Shown: piece by piece, positions 35,940 to 46,177 of the stretch
Layout of the letters: each line of letters begins with the position of its first letter
Numbering within the stretch: position 1 is the first letter of the stretch
Assembly (NCBI GenBank): GCA_964019165.1
Contig: OZ025279.1
Location: 2,932,602-2,996,601, forward strand
Reading direction: 5' to 3'
From: Mastigias papua
Taxonomy: Eukaryota > Cnidaria > Scyphozoa > Rhizostomeae > Mastigiidae
DNA: 64,000 nucleotides
Program-made: the position numbers and the translations under genes
The notes under the pieces: model-generated
Told to the model about the DNA's origin: nothing
Seen by the model: only the letters and a program-made list of their open reading frames with translations
Databases searched by the model: none

Positions 35940-36215
35940 TTCATTTTCTCACTTGGACTCTTCAAGTAAACAATGGTGAATAGGTGCCAAGTGGCCAATC
36001 ATACGGCTAACTAGACACATTATTCATCATATCACGTGCACGTGTACCCACATCTGGCCATAAATTTCGGGTCACCTTTCGGTCGCTATCCGACGTTTCA
36101 TACTCTGACGAGTGACGGACGAAAATAAGCTTTTCAGTATGTTTTAAACATGGTACCGCTTTTTCTTGCTGTAGTGAAGTTCTGTAGTACCAACAGACTT
36201 TTCACGAATAGGATA
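35940..36215 (+). mobile_element. Penelope-like terminal repeat, copy C
   Basis: It starts with the endonuclease end (CACTTGGACTCTTCAAGTAA) and GGTGCCAAGTGGCCAATCAT, as in copy B. It then gives CACGTGCACGTGTACCCACA, TTTCGGGTCACCTTTCGGTC, the hammerhead motif, and GCTGTAGTGAAGTTCTGTAG to CCAACAGACTTTTCA. It lies about 2.5 kb downstream of the intact Penelope RT on the same strand. The endonuclease remnant at its left edge shows it belongs to a different, GIY-YIG-bearing copy. Confidence 0.82.
36099..36141 (+). ncRNA. Hammerhead ribozyme motif C, intact core
   Basis: CATACT, CTGACGA, GTGACGGAC, GAA, stem III segment AATAAGCTTTT, C, AGTATG. Stem I is six perfect base pairs and every invariant core base is present. 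Stem II is weak (GT/AC closing a 5-nt loop). Stem III is imperfect. Predicted cleavage follows the C at 36135. Confidence 0.75.
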
Positions 36216-36344
36216 ATTGGAAAGAATTATCAGAACAGGAATCATTTAAGAGGCGATATGCAAGGTTATGTTAGCAAATGTTTGTTAAAGTTTAGGCCTT
36301 CATACAAAATGCTTACAAAGTTTTTAATAGATTTAGCTAATGTT

Positions 36345-36560
36345 CTGTAATGCATTAATATTCTTAGAATTAGTTGATTTTGAGCTTAAGATTATTCGCA
36401 AGTTATTCTTCTTAAGACTCACTGATTTTTGAGCTTTAGTATTCGTATGGTGTATGGACAATATTTGTATCATAAAAGTGTGTAATAGACACTCCCCGAA
36501 GAGTTGCTTGGTCACTTCATGGCATAATTTCACCCAGATCGGATAAGTGAAGCTCACACT
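36345..36560 (-). repeat. Dispersed repeat family R1, copy 3
   Basis: Inverse orientation relative to 7165-7480. Shared landmarks: ACTCCCCGAAGAGTTGCTTG, TCACTTCATGG, GGATAAGTGAAGCTCACACT and the GCATTAATATTCTTAGAAT end. It begins about 130 bp after Penelope repeat copy C. Confidence 0.6.
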
Positions 36561-36984
36561 TGTATGAACTCCAAAATGTATTGAAATCTATTTAAAAATA
36601 CAAATTACTGATTATGCAGATTTTCTTACCACAAGTGAAGAAGAGAACACAGTTACAGATGGGAGTAGAGAGTTTCTACTAACAGGGCAATGGAAAAGCA
36701 AACAGCAGCGGAACAGAGCAAACAGAATCGTTTAAAGAGACACCAATGTTGATCGATGGAGGGAAGACAAAAGTTTGGATCCATAGTAGGAAACCCAGAT
36801 GATCGTAAAAGATATGGAAAGAAGAAAATGGTTGTTCATAGTATCCATGATTAGGCTGAATACCATATGGATCAGAAAGTCCATGTTAATGAAAAGCTGC
36901 GCTCCAAGATTTACAAACATATATAAACCATTCTTAGTGTATACCAGCATACCTGTTCAACTTTGAAAATGACATAAAAGTACA

Positions 36985-37125
36985 GAAGCTCTTGATGCTT
37001 TTCACAGATAGCAATGATGACAGTTGACAAGAAGGAGATATCTCAATAAGAGCTCAATCAAAGCTTACTTGAAGATTTGTGGAGAACAAGTTTTAATTGA
37101 TATCCTGAGAGGTAGAAGGATAAGT
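36985..37125 (+). pseudogene. Possible LINE tail fragment
   Basis: GATGCTTTTCACAGA and TTGATATCCTGAGAGGTAGA with similar spacing match the start of the LINE tail at 20133-20260. The similarity is moderate and no reading frame survives, so this is a weak call. Confidence 0.4.
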
Positions 37126-37549
37126 TATTTGTTTTCTGATAAATGGTAGGCCTGTTTACTCAAGCAAAAATACAACAAGTGAATTTATCAAACAGATTTT
37201 AAATGAATTTAAAGGCTCTTAAATAAATACTAGTTTACTTACTAGACTCAATATACTAGGAATTAAATTAAGTGAAGAATATTCCTATCATAGAACTGTT
37301 TATTTTTATTTTAAGTCAAAAGTATGGGATTATTGGAAGCTTACATAAACATAATATTGATTGATAGAATCAAAAAACGGTTAAGTGAAAGTAGTGGATG
37401 AAAAATTGATGAATTTGGTCAACAGCAAATTTGCTTCGGAAACAAATGAAGTCAATCGTGCCTAATTCAAGGTCGCTGAGCTCGAATTTAGACTTAAAGT
37501 GTGTTCGTTGGTTCTAGTTTTCAAGATGTAGCACTATGCCAAAATTCGC

Positions 37550-38440
37550 ATGACCCAACCAGTTGGCAAAAGCTTGTCAAAAAGAAAGAAACATAATATT
37601 CAATGTCCTGACATTCCAACAGCAATTCGTCCAGAACTGCATGGAGGAACACTACCTGTACCCGAGGCATCTCAGGATTTTATACTTGATCCAGATGTTG
37701 AACAAAGTGCAAGTTCTAAAAGTAGCGGTCACTTGCCAATGAGGAGGAGGAATCGTTCTTTTCACCATCTATAGCACTTCCAATGAACCACAACTCATAA
37801 TTCAGCCTATGCAGTTCATATGAAAATAAATTAAAATTTAAAGCCGATTTTACGGTGTATAAACTATGATCAACATCAGTGACAGCTGTATGGCAACTCA
37901 GAAGTAGTAGCTCTCGTGATGAGTCTGCAATTAGATTTTATAACTCCTGGGAGAAACACGTTCAACCTCCGCCATATGTTGAATCCAGAAAGAGTTTGCT
38001 ACTATCATTGCACACAAAACTGGGGCTAATGAAGGACATGGACAAAACAGGAACAGGTTTCAAGTACCGATTACAAAGTTCACCAGATTGAGTGAAGTTA
38101 ACATAAAGGATTGTCAGTTCATAGGCACCCAGATAAAGTAGCTTCTCCATGACAGAGAGCTGGTGGTCACAAATGTCTAGGAAAAAGGAGCTGACAACTT
38201 CACAGGATTTATTTCCAACCTAATAAAAACATACACTTGTAGGAGATGCGATATTTCACTGAAAATTAATGTTTGAGCTCTTGTGTGGATTTCTTTGATC
38301 TCTCGCCGAAATGTGGAGTGTGGAGCATGTCAAAAAATTTCACCAATATATGTCTGCAATGGAAAGGTGATACCAGGAAAAATGGGACCCGTCAATGCTT
38401 GCTGACTTTTGCTGGATGGTAACGAGGGATTCCCCACTTA
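37550..38440 (+). pseudogene. Decayed member of an uncharacterised multicopy invertebrate gene family
   Basis: The first piece (37550-37774) reads NIQCPDIPTAIRPELHGGTL followed by PVPEAS and an acidic/serine tract. The last piece (about 38336-38438) reads FHQYMSAMER, a TGA stop, then YQEKWDPSMLADFCWMVTRD. Both match, in the same order, the two ends of a long uncharacterised protein often found in many copies in invertebrate genomes, with the C-terminal block E.FHQ..S.ME.RYQGKW.P.MLADYCW. The central part is largely lost. Whether that family is a transposon or a cellular gene expansion is unknown to me. Confidence 0.55.
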
Positions 38441-38446
38441 CTGCAC

Positions 38447-38471
38447 TGATTGATTGATTGATTGATTGATA

Positions 38472-38511
<40 letters not shown>
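38447..38511. repeat. (TGAT)n microsatellite
   Basis: About sixteen GATT/TGAT repeats with one TAGA interruption near 38470. It directly follows the decayed gene family remnant. Confidence 0.95.
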
Positions 38512-39467
38512 TAAAATATTAGTGCATGCGAGCGAAAAGAGAAAAGACCAAGAAAAGGCATCGACTTGCTCTTTTTTATAGCAAAAACTGAGAATCGCTT
38601 ACTATTTGTTCTGTGATCGTTGTTCCAAACAATGCGACGATAATATTGTTTATGTGGTATAGCTCTACCGTTGTTTCTAGTTGTGCACATTGGTTACCAT
38701 ATATACATCCACACGCAAAAGCAAAACCTTTTGTATCTTTCAAACTAGAGCCAATAATCAAGTTTAAATGCGATTTTTGAATTCAGCAGCTGAAATTGTG
38801 TAAGAATTAGTGCTGTTTATTTCCGAAGCAAGCAACTTTTGAAAAATTATAATTATAAGGGCAGTACATAAGATGTCATTTTATAAACTATTAAAAAGTA
38901 GTCATTGTCTTGAATTACTTCAAGAATTCAATAATTCTAGAGAAGGACTAATAAATCCTCAGAAAAAAGAAGAAGAATTGGATTTTGTGTTTAATATGAA
39001 AATTAAATCCATATGGAAAAACAAAAAATAAGTGATGATGGTGTATGGAATTACAGGCCTGTTTACATCTGCTTCATGAAGTAGGTAATTATACCCACCA
39101 TTTCTAGCAGTGCACTTGACAAAACACGTACCCGTTTTTAGTTGTCTGCCTTTTTCGCTCTGAAATGATGCTTCACTGGTAAAGAACTTGCTTACTTTGA
39201 AAGCCTTCCTTTGAGTATCAGTGTTTCACTTGCAACATGTGGTTGGAAATTCGTCGTTTTCCTTAACCATAGCATCATCAAAATTTCAGTTTCAGTTTCA
39301 CATTTAAAGTCCACTACATACCATCTATCATAAAATGTTAATTTACAAAAGTCACACACAATGAAAGAAGTCAAAGCGGTTAAATTGTATGTAAGGAATT
39401 ACTTAAGGAGAAGCTCTCTCAGTAGTTAAACTTATCGAGGAGAAAGCTCCCCTATGTCGAAATTGCT
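38512..39467. other. No feature recognised
   Basis: AT-rich spacer with only short ORFs and no motif that I recognise. Confidence 0.3.
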
Positions 39468-40530
39468 TCACATAATTCTGACTTCTTTCATTGAGGTTTT
39501 TACTGAGAATGCCCTATAATAAACTGTAAGCATTTTCAAAGAGGAAGGCTTCGAGTTTACGGCAAAAAGTATTTTAATGCTTTCAAGGATACCATCCCAG
39601 CATTTAGCTTCACAATAACGCACTGACCTTAGGCCATACTGCAAACTATTTTTCTGAGATAGGAAAATATCATTATTAGAGACTTGCCTTGTACCATATT
39701 GATGTAGACCTTCGACCAATACAAAGAAGGAATTAAAGCAGGAAGGAGATAATGCATTGATACAGTAATACAAAGAGCAAAGTAGTTTCAGCTGAAAAAA
39801 ATCACGCGATTTTAATATCTTTAAGTCTAAGAAGATAGGAGTAGAATGTGCAGTAAAACGATGAAGTGTGGTAGACCTTATAGCCCATTTCTGTATTAAA
39901 GATACTGGATTTATATAGGTGTCATAAGTCATAGTGGCGAATAAGTGAAAATGCACAATTGTTTAAACAAACTAGCACATTGATTGGTAGGAAGTGTCTA
40001 ACCTTGAAAAAATGCCACAAATGTTTGCAAGTTTCTTAGACAGTTCTGTTGAGTGGCACTTCCATGAGAGATTCTCATCTAGGTGAACACCAAGAAAATT
40101 ACGAAACAAACCTGTTTGATGAGAAAGCTTCCAATTTTGATAGTAACATTTTCAGGAGGAAGCTTAAAGATAATGAAATTAGTTTTTTTCAATATTGAGA
40201 GACAACTTATTTGCATCAAGCCAAGTCTTCAAATCTCATTTCTTTTTCATTTCTTTATTCATCACCTTCTGGAGCTGATCAAGGCTATCAGCTGCTCAGT
40301 ATACTGTATATTAGTATCATCAACAAGTAAGTAGAAAGTTAACTTTGAAGATGAGAGAGATAAATCATTAATATAAAGTAGGAAAAGGAGAGGGCCAAGA
40401 ATAGAGCCCTATGGGACTCCACAAGAAGCATTAAGATAACAAGAGTCTTTCCCATTCACTAAGACATATTGTTTTCTATTTGAAAGACAATATGCTTCGG
40501 TGAATGGAAAAACTCTAGGGATCTTAGTGT
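39468..40530 (-). pseudogene. Decayed LINE (jockey/CR1-type) reverse transcriptase remnant
   Basis: On the - strand from about 40530: CLSNRKQYVLVNGKDS, then GSILGPLLFLLYINDLS, LLVDDTNIQYTE (motif C, VDD), and a later open part 39956-39468 with IQKWAIRSTTLH, FLDLKILKSRDFFQLKLLC, LHQYGTRQVS and CWDGI. This is the palm and C-terminal region of a non-LTR reverse transcriptase. Frameshifts and stops separate the blocks, so it is inactive. Confidence 0.8.
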
Positions 40531-41864
40531 TTTCTTGTGCAGTGGAGAATTTCAAAAACATTATGCAAAAAACTGCCATCCTCTTCATGAAGCTTTCGAA
40601 TATTGTTTTCAGAATGATTCTTTAACTATGAAGAAAGAGCTAAAGCAATATTCACTTGCAGTAAAAGATATATACATTAATGGTACTTGGAAGTCATTTC
40701 GTATGGTTAACGTACATATTTCCTTTCAAGAGAGTTTTTGTTAGACTACAAAGACGTCAAAGTACAAATCTTTGATAGCAAATGATCCCACTTGGAAACT
40801 CGTAGCATCTTTTGATTATTTGTAAAATATATATCCCTCTATTACTTGGTTTACAATTCCTAATTCCTTAGTCTCTGTTAAAAAGTGTGCATTTAATGTA
40901 AAGCGTATTTTCCAACAGACTGTAAAGACTGTCATCATTAAAGTAAAAGGATTGACAATATTTCAGGAGAGTGCGAGAACCTAGTGAAAATTCGACACTA
41001 TTAAAGCGTTGAATAGAATTGTATATAGATTCAAGAAGATGGGAATAGGGAGATAATACTGTTCTCAACTCAGAGCAAATCTTCTCCATATTTGAACTAA
41101 GTATAATCTCCATTTTTCAGCACTAAGTGTAAAACATTGAAACACTTTGATCCAGATGATTAAATTCTCATGACTTTACATTCTTACCTTCTCACTACTT
41201 GCCTGCATCAACCTTTCTTTCTAATGCTGCAAAGCACTTTAACTGAGTATCAAACATCATTTACAGGCAGCAGATGGTATTGGTGTACCGTTTCTACTTG
41301 CTAAAGAAAAAATATCCATTGTGTTGCTTTGACTTCAAGCATAGCCATTGGATATGAAACAATAATATTATGCTCGAAGATCAGTTCTTATACCTTGATA
41401 AGTAACAACGTAAATAGTTTCCAATTATTTATCCTCTTAGCGAGCTTCAATGCTGTATGAAAAATAGCAAGTGATTCTTTGATGAAAGTATCATATCATT
41501 AGGCAAATCTCTTTCAAATTAGAAACGAATTCGTTTTCGATTACAAGTGCTTACTCATCTCTTGATTTTTCAAAGTAATGTCACCAAATGGAGAAGTTTG
41601 AGTGAACAAAATCTGAAAGTATTCAAGCTGAGGGTTATGCAGAGCTATTTATCAGCCTCAAAATACCTCTCCTTGCAGATGGACATTGCGTTGAACAAAC
41701 TGCCTAAGCACTTGAGAAACAACTGTAACAGGTCTGATATGCGACTTTGCTAATTGCCTTGGAAACACCCAATTATCATGGAATTGCATTCGACAGTCAC
41801 AAGTTTCATGTTTATATCATAGAACAATGGTACCCTTCTCTCTTCACTTCCATCCTTTGATGAA
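40531..41864. other. No feature recognised
   Basis: Short ORFs at 40535-40744 (+) and 40868-41113 (-) have protein-like composition but no family I can name and no clear splice context. The rest shows nothing. Confidence 0.25.
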
Positions 41865-42372
41865 ATACGCGCATTTTTTTATAAGAAACAGGTTATAAGA
41901 AATGGTAGGCTCAATTTTTCGAAAGTTAAGAAGCAACCCTACCCACATCAAATAAAGCTAAGAAACTTTCAAAATTCCGTCAAACGAGAGTCTTGAATTT
42001 GTTAGGGAGGATAGCAACTTTGCCTCAGCTGAGAGGCTGTTCCATAATTTTGCACTTCTGTGAGAGATCGATATTTGTCCATTTAAGATATATTTTTATT
42101 AGAGGACAAGTGAGAGGTTCTGGAAAACATTGCTTGCAAGCTATGTGGAGCAAGGTTGTTGAGAGATTTAATACACCAGCGTTTAGATTACATTTGTTTA
42201 TCTCTGAGTGTGAGTGAACTATTTATTTTACCTTGGAAGCACGTTTAGAAAGTTCATTACCTAAGACCTTCAAGAAACATTTAAGAAACTTTTGATTGCA
42301 AAATGGCCAAAAAAAGTAAGAAACTGCCTACCAGCACCGGACCTTAAGTAGTTTCTTATAAAATACGCGTAT
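41865..42372. mobile_element. MITE family R2, copy 1
   Basis: Ends ATACGCGCATTTTTTTATAA with GAAAC and the complement of GTTTCTTATAAAATACGCGT form inverted repeats around 508 bp. The interior repeats short AAGAAAC/TTAAGAAAC motifs. No coding capacity. The same termini recur at 50189-50520. Confidence 0.72.
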
Positions 42373-42838
42373 GTCGTTGAAGTGTCACTTTCCTATCTAG
42401 GCTTGAATTGCACTGAAAACTACTCTCTACCAGGATAAATGCAAACAAATAGTCAGCTGCGTTTCTAAAGTACCTACCAGATCTTTTGAAGTTAGTACAG
42501 ATAGGTTGTTGAAAGTGTTTTGTATTGATTTCTCAGCCATCTGTAAAATACAGTTGCATGTTAACATCAAGCTAGTAGGTGGTCTTTCCAGAGCTTTCAC
42601 AAAATCGAGGGTAGTATTTCTATTTTTTGTCAATGCTGAATAATAATAATAATAATTCAATTATTTACAGTAGGCAGGGGTACATAAGTATGTGGATAGC
42701 TAATGTATAAGCTAATTAAAGCCTACTACTTATAAAAACTATACTTAATACAATTATAACAATTTATTTATACAAAAAGAAAAGCTAGAATACATATGAG
42801 TAAGAATATAAGATATAAAAAAAGTACAATAAATTAAG
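42373..42838. other. Spacer with (TAA)n tract
   Basis: The - strand at 42427-42660 has a short open frame without recognised motifs. A (TAA)5 tract lies near 42640. Nothing else is supported. Confidence 0.3.
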
Positions 42839-43240
42839 CTACGTTATGAACCCGACCTGGCTTACGAATTCTCTGCACAACCTGCAGTTGCAGTTATCTT
42901 TCCATCCTTTGATTTGCCTTTTGAATGATGGGAGGGTTTTAATGTTTTTAAGTTCCTCAGGTAGGTTATTCCAGAGCTTGGATCCTAGAAAGGACAAGCT
43001 CTCAATTCCATGTCTAGAAGTTTGCGTTTTGGGGATTCGCATCAGCAATTTGTTCCTAAGACTATAGGTCATGTCCTTTTGTACAAAAATTTCCTTCATA
43101 AAACTTGGATTAAGATTTTGTATGGTTTTGTAGACTTCAATCATTAGCAACTGTAGGTTTCTTTTGTGTGTAGATACAGCATTTGATTCCAACAGAAGGG
43201 TGTTAAAATATGCGGATGCTTCAGCGTACCACATAAGCAT
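42839..43240 (-). pseudogene. LINE 3' fragment (ORF2 C-terminal region)
   Basis: The open 133-codon frame reads HKRNLQLLMIEVYKTIQNLN, PSFMKEIF, then HGIESLSFLGSKLWNNLPEE and a Cys-rich end CNCRLCREFV. This is the standard C-terminal end of many jockey-like LINEs in aquatic invertebrates. The upstream RT palm is absent, so it is a 5'-truncated copy. Confidence 0.82.
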
Positions 43241-44660
43241 GGTTTGTACGCAAGATGCTTCAAGCAGGGTTATAATGCAAACACCTTGAATATCATGAAT
43301 ATCATTTCATATAACTTGAGAAACCTCTCCTTAACTACCAGGTTTCTCTGCTAACCATACCAAGTTGTGATGTTGATGATATCGTTCTAAAATAATTGAG
43401 CCGAACTTTTAATGCTGTAAGGCTTCTTCAACCTATTGAGTGTAATCCAGTCGATAGAGGATCCATACAAGCTTACTACCGAAGACATGCTGCACATAAA
43501 ACACAAGTGTCCCGCACGCAGTGTATGAATTGGCATTAAAGTGAAAGTTGTTCAGCAGCGGAAGAAGAAGACTCAAAATGTAGCATGCTTCTGCTAGCAG
43601 AATGAATTGCCATGGCAAAAGAGAATTCTAATGCTTGTTCGAACTTAAATTGGCTCTCCTTGGTGGACATGGCTAAGTTAAAGTGCATACTACGTCGTAT
43701 GGTGGGATGGTAGAAAGTAAGATGAAGCGAATACAGTGGTCAACTACAACTGTACAGCTGTAATCGTCCTGTGTCAATTATGTAGAAGACAGTCGTCACT
43801 CGGTTGTGAATGGGTCGAAGCATTTTCCCGTCCACAGAGATATTGTGGCTTATGTAAGGTAACTTTGTCTTGAAGTACTACTATAGTGGAGATAAAAAGA
43901 AAGAATTATTACCAAGTTTGAGATTGAGCAAACATTAATTAAACTTTTTCGATGATTAACTATGTGAAATTCAAAAGCTTAAATGTTGATAACTATTGGT
44001 TACATTTGGAGTTATATATCAAATGCTACCTAACAGCCTGACTGTCCCATAAGAGACCTATTCTTGTCCCTTCCTGTGAATATCACAGTGCTACTTACTT
44101 ACATTATTACACTCCGTCCTCTTCAATTGGCAGATAAACATGTTCTACTGAGCGTTTGCTTCTCGGAGGGTATTCAAACGTCTTCTTCCTCGCTTTTGTT
44201 ACAGACATGTTACCGTTCCTTGTTGTAGTATCGCTTAGGCCAATCTGAATCTGAGATGAGGATGCTTCCTCTGGTGACTGTAGTGATATAGTATCATCTA
44301 TGAACATCGATGAAAATGATTAATATGTGATATAACCAATATGAAATCAATATTTAAATGTATTAAATGTATCAAGCAAGTAATTTCGCTCGCCATTTTG
44401 AATTTTGTGCTGAAGGGCCTAAAATTGTTTTGGAAAGCATTTCCATTTCATGCATGTGATCTTTCAGCTTTTAGCGAAAGATCGAGAGTCATACCTACCA
44501 TTTTCACTACTTCTTCTTCTATTAGGCTCTGCCATTCTACCATTTAAATTCTTTGCCAGGTCTGATATAAAGCAACAGAACTGGACAACGTTTGAACAAC
44601 GCCCTGGTGGAGCTATCCGAAGTGGTCTCTCTTTCAGTATACGTCCATCTCTTTCAGTGT
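43241..44660. other. No confident gene; one possible terminal exon
   Basis: Mostly featureless. A - strand frame at 44107-44299 is preceded by TTCATAG, a usable acceptor, and encodes a Ser/Thr/Lys/Arg-rich tail (TRNGNMSVTKARKKTFEYPP) ending in TAA. It could be the last exon of a gene whose other exons I cannot find, or chance. Confidence 0.25.
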
Positions 44661-44661
44661 A

Positions 44662-44777
44662 GCAGGGACCGCGGAGCAGTCTGAAAGTCGGGGGGGGGGG
44701 GCTAAAATTTAGCGAAGTGGCTATATTACTCTATTATGGAAGTCACGATTTAACAAAAAAGTAATCCCTGCAGCACA
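44662..44777. repeat. Left half of a TIR repeat split by the Ty3/gypsy insertion
   Basis: AGGGACCGCGGAGC followed by a run of G on this side mirrors CCCCCCCAGTTCCGCGGTGC and CTGG at 49390-49412 on the far side of the retrotransposon. The two are ends of one G-run-bearing MITE-like repeat that the retrotransposon entered. Confidence 0.5.
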
Positions 44778-44782
44778 ATACT

Positions 44783-44944
44783 TGTAGCAAGATGGTCAAA
44801 AGGTGCTTGACATTCACTGAATTTAACTATAACTTAACTCGATATAATGAACTAGCGAAGCACATGGATAGGCCGGGCGAGGTCCTACAAAGGGGCTGGC
44901 ACCTAACCTAACCACATGGAAAGCTAGACAGTGATACTATAACA
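44783..44944 (-). repeat. Ty3/gypsy 3' LTR
   Basis: 162 bp, TGTTATAGTATCACTGTC to TTGCTACA on the - strand. Paired with 49094-49255. Confidence 0.93.
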
Positions 44945-45020
44945 TCCCCATAACGTTAAATAGAAAAATAGAATAACAAACAAATACCCTCTAATGTTCT
45001 GCAGGGTGCGACACAAGTTT

Positions 45021-46103
45021 CTAATGTTCTACCGTGATACCATATCTTTGAGGCAGTTTGACAGTCCGTTGTGATCTTCTAAGCACCACAGTTTCCTCAG
45101 GTGGCTCCTGCTGAATTCGATTTCTTTCTATAGGTACACTCTCTATTTCTTGTGCATCCTTTTCCTTAGTGATATCTTCAGCTGTAGGAAGTGTTTCAAA
45201 TGTTTGCTTTAGATCAACTCGATTTCTCCTTAGAGTATTTGTGTCCGTCTCAACTTCATATGATCTCTCATCAAGTCTTCTAAGCACAACACCTTTCTGC
45301 CATGACTTGTCTCCTATCTTGTAGGGTCTCATTCTTACTACATCTCCCTCAGCTAAGGGTGGCAAATCCTTACTCTTCTTATTGTAATACCAACTCTGCC
45401 GTTCTTGATTCTGCTTCAATTGCAACTTTACAAGTTCTTTGTCATTTTGCTGCAAAAGAGGACCCCCTGTTGGAATAAGTGTCTTTGTTCGTCTACCCAA
45501 CATCCTTTGAGCAGGGCTTCTATTTATTCCTTGAGAAGGTGTATTTCTGTGGTAGAGAATTGCTAAATAAGGGTCTTGCTTAGATTCCTTTGACTTTCTA
45601 AGTAATCTTTTCACAGTCTTTACAGCAGACTCTACTTTTCCATTAGCATTGCTGTGATGGGGAGAGCATGTCACATGATCAAATCCCCAGGTTTTTGCAA
45701 ACTCTGTAAACTCATGAGACACAGATTCATTATCACTGACAACCTGATCAGGACATCCATATCTTGCAAAGTGAGCCTTTAATTTCTTGACAATTCCAGA
45801 TGGCTTTTTGCTTGTTAGTTTATCCACCTCCCAAAAATTGCTGTAGTAATCCACCGTAATAAGGTACTCTGTTGCATCTAGACTAAAGAGATCAATGCCT
45901 ATCTTTTCCCATGGTCTGTCAGGTAGTTCATGATTCATAAGACTTTCCCGTGTGTTTTGCTTGGCTTGATATGTTTGGCAAACTTCACACATAGATATAT
46001 ACTGTCGTATTTCGGAGGACATACCAGGCCAAAATATGAGGTCTCGAGCAAGTCGCAGGCAACCTTCTATGCCTAAGTGAGACTGGTGAATGGACTTTTT
46101 CAT
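45021..46103 (-). CDS. Ty3/gypsy integrase (frame-shifted from gag-pol)
   Basis: 360 codons. An HHCC zinc-binding region (HLGIEGCLRLARDLIFWPGM, then CEVCQTY) precedes the rve core: IGIDLF with the first Asp, VVSDNES with the second Asp, and ANGKVESAVK with the Glu. A C-terminal GDVVRMRPYKIGDKSWQKG region follows. The usual SDNG reads SDNE. The frame differs from the upstream pol frame. The reading continues in this frame back to about 46170, so ATG 46103 is not a true start. Confidence 0.9.
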   Translation of the reverse strand: MKKSIHQSHLGIEGCLRLARDLIFWPGMSSEIRQYISMCEVCQTYQAKQNTRESLMNHELPDRPWEKIGIDLFSLDATEYLITVDYYSNFWEVDKLTSKKPSGIVKKLKAHFARYGCPDQVVSDNESVSHEFTEFAKTWGFDHVTCSPHHSNANGKVESAVKTVKRLLRKSKESKQDPYLAILYHRNTPSQGINRSPAQRMLGRRTKTLIPTGGPLLQQNDKELVKLQLKQNQERQSWYYNKKSKDLPPLAEGDVVRMRPYKIGDKSWQKGVVLRRLDERSYEVETDTNTLRRNRVDLKQTFETLPTAEDITKEKDAQEIESVPIERNRIQQEPPEETVVLRRSQRTVKLPQRYGITVEH

Positions 46104-46177
46104 CTCTGATCTGAGGGAAACTGGAATTACTAGTCTTTCACCCCTGAAAATAACCCCATTTTGTACCGTCAGTTCAT

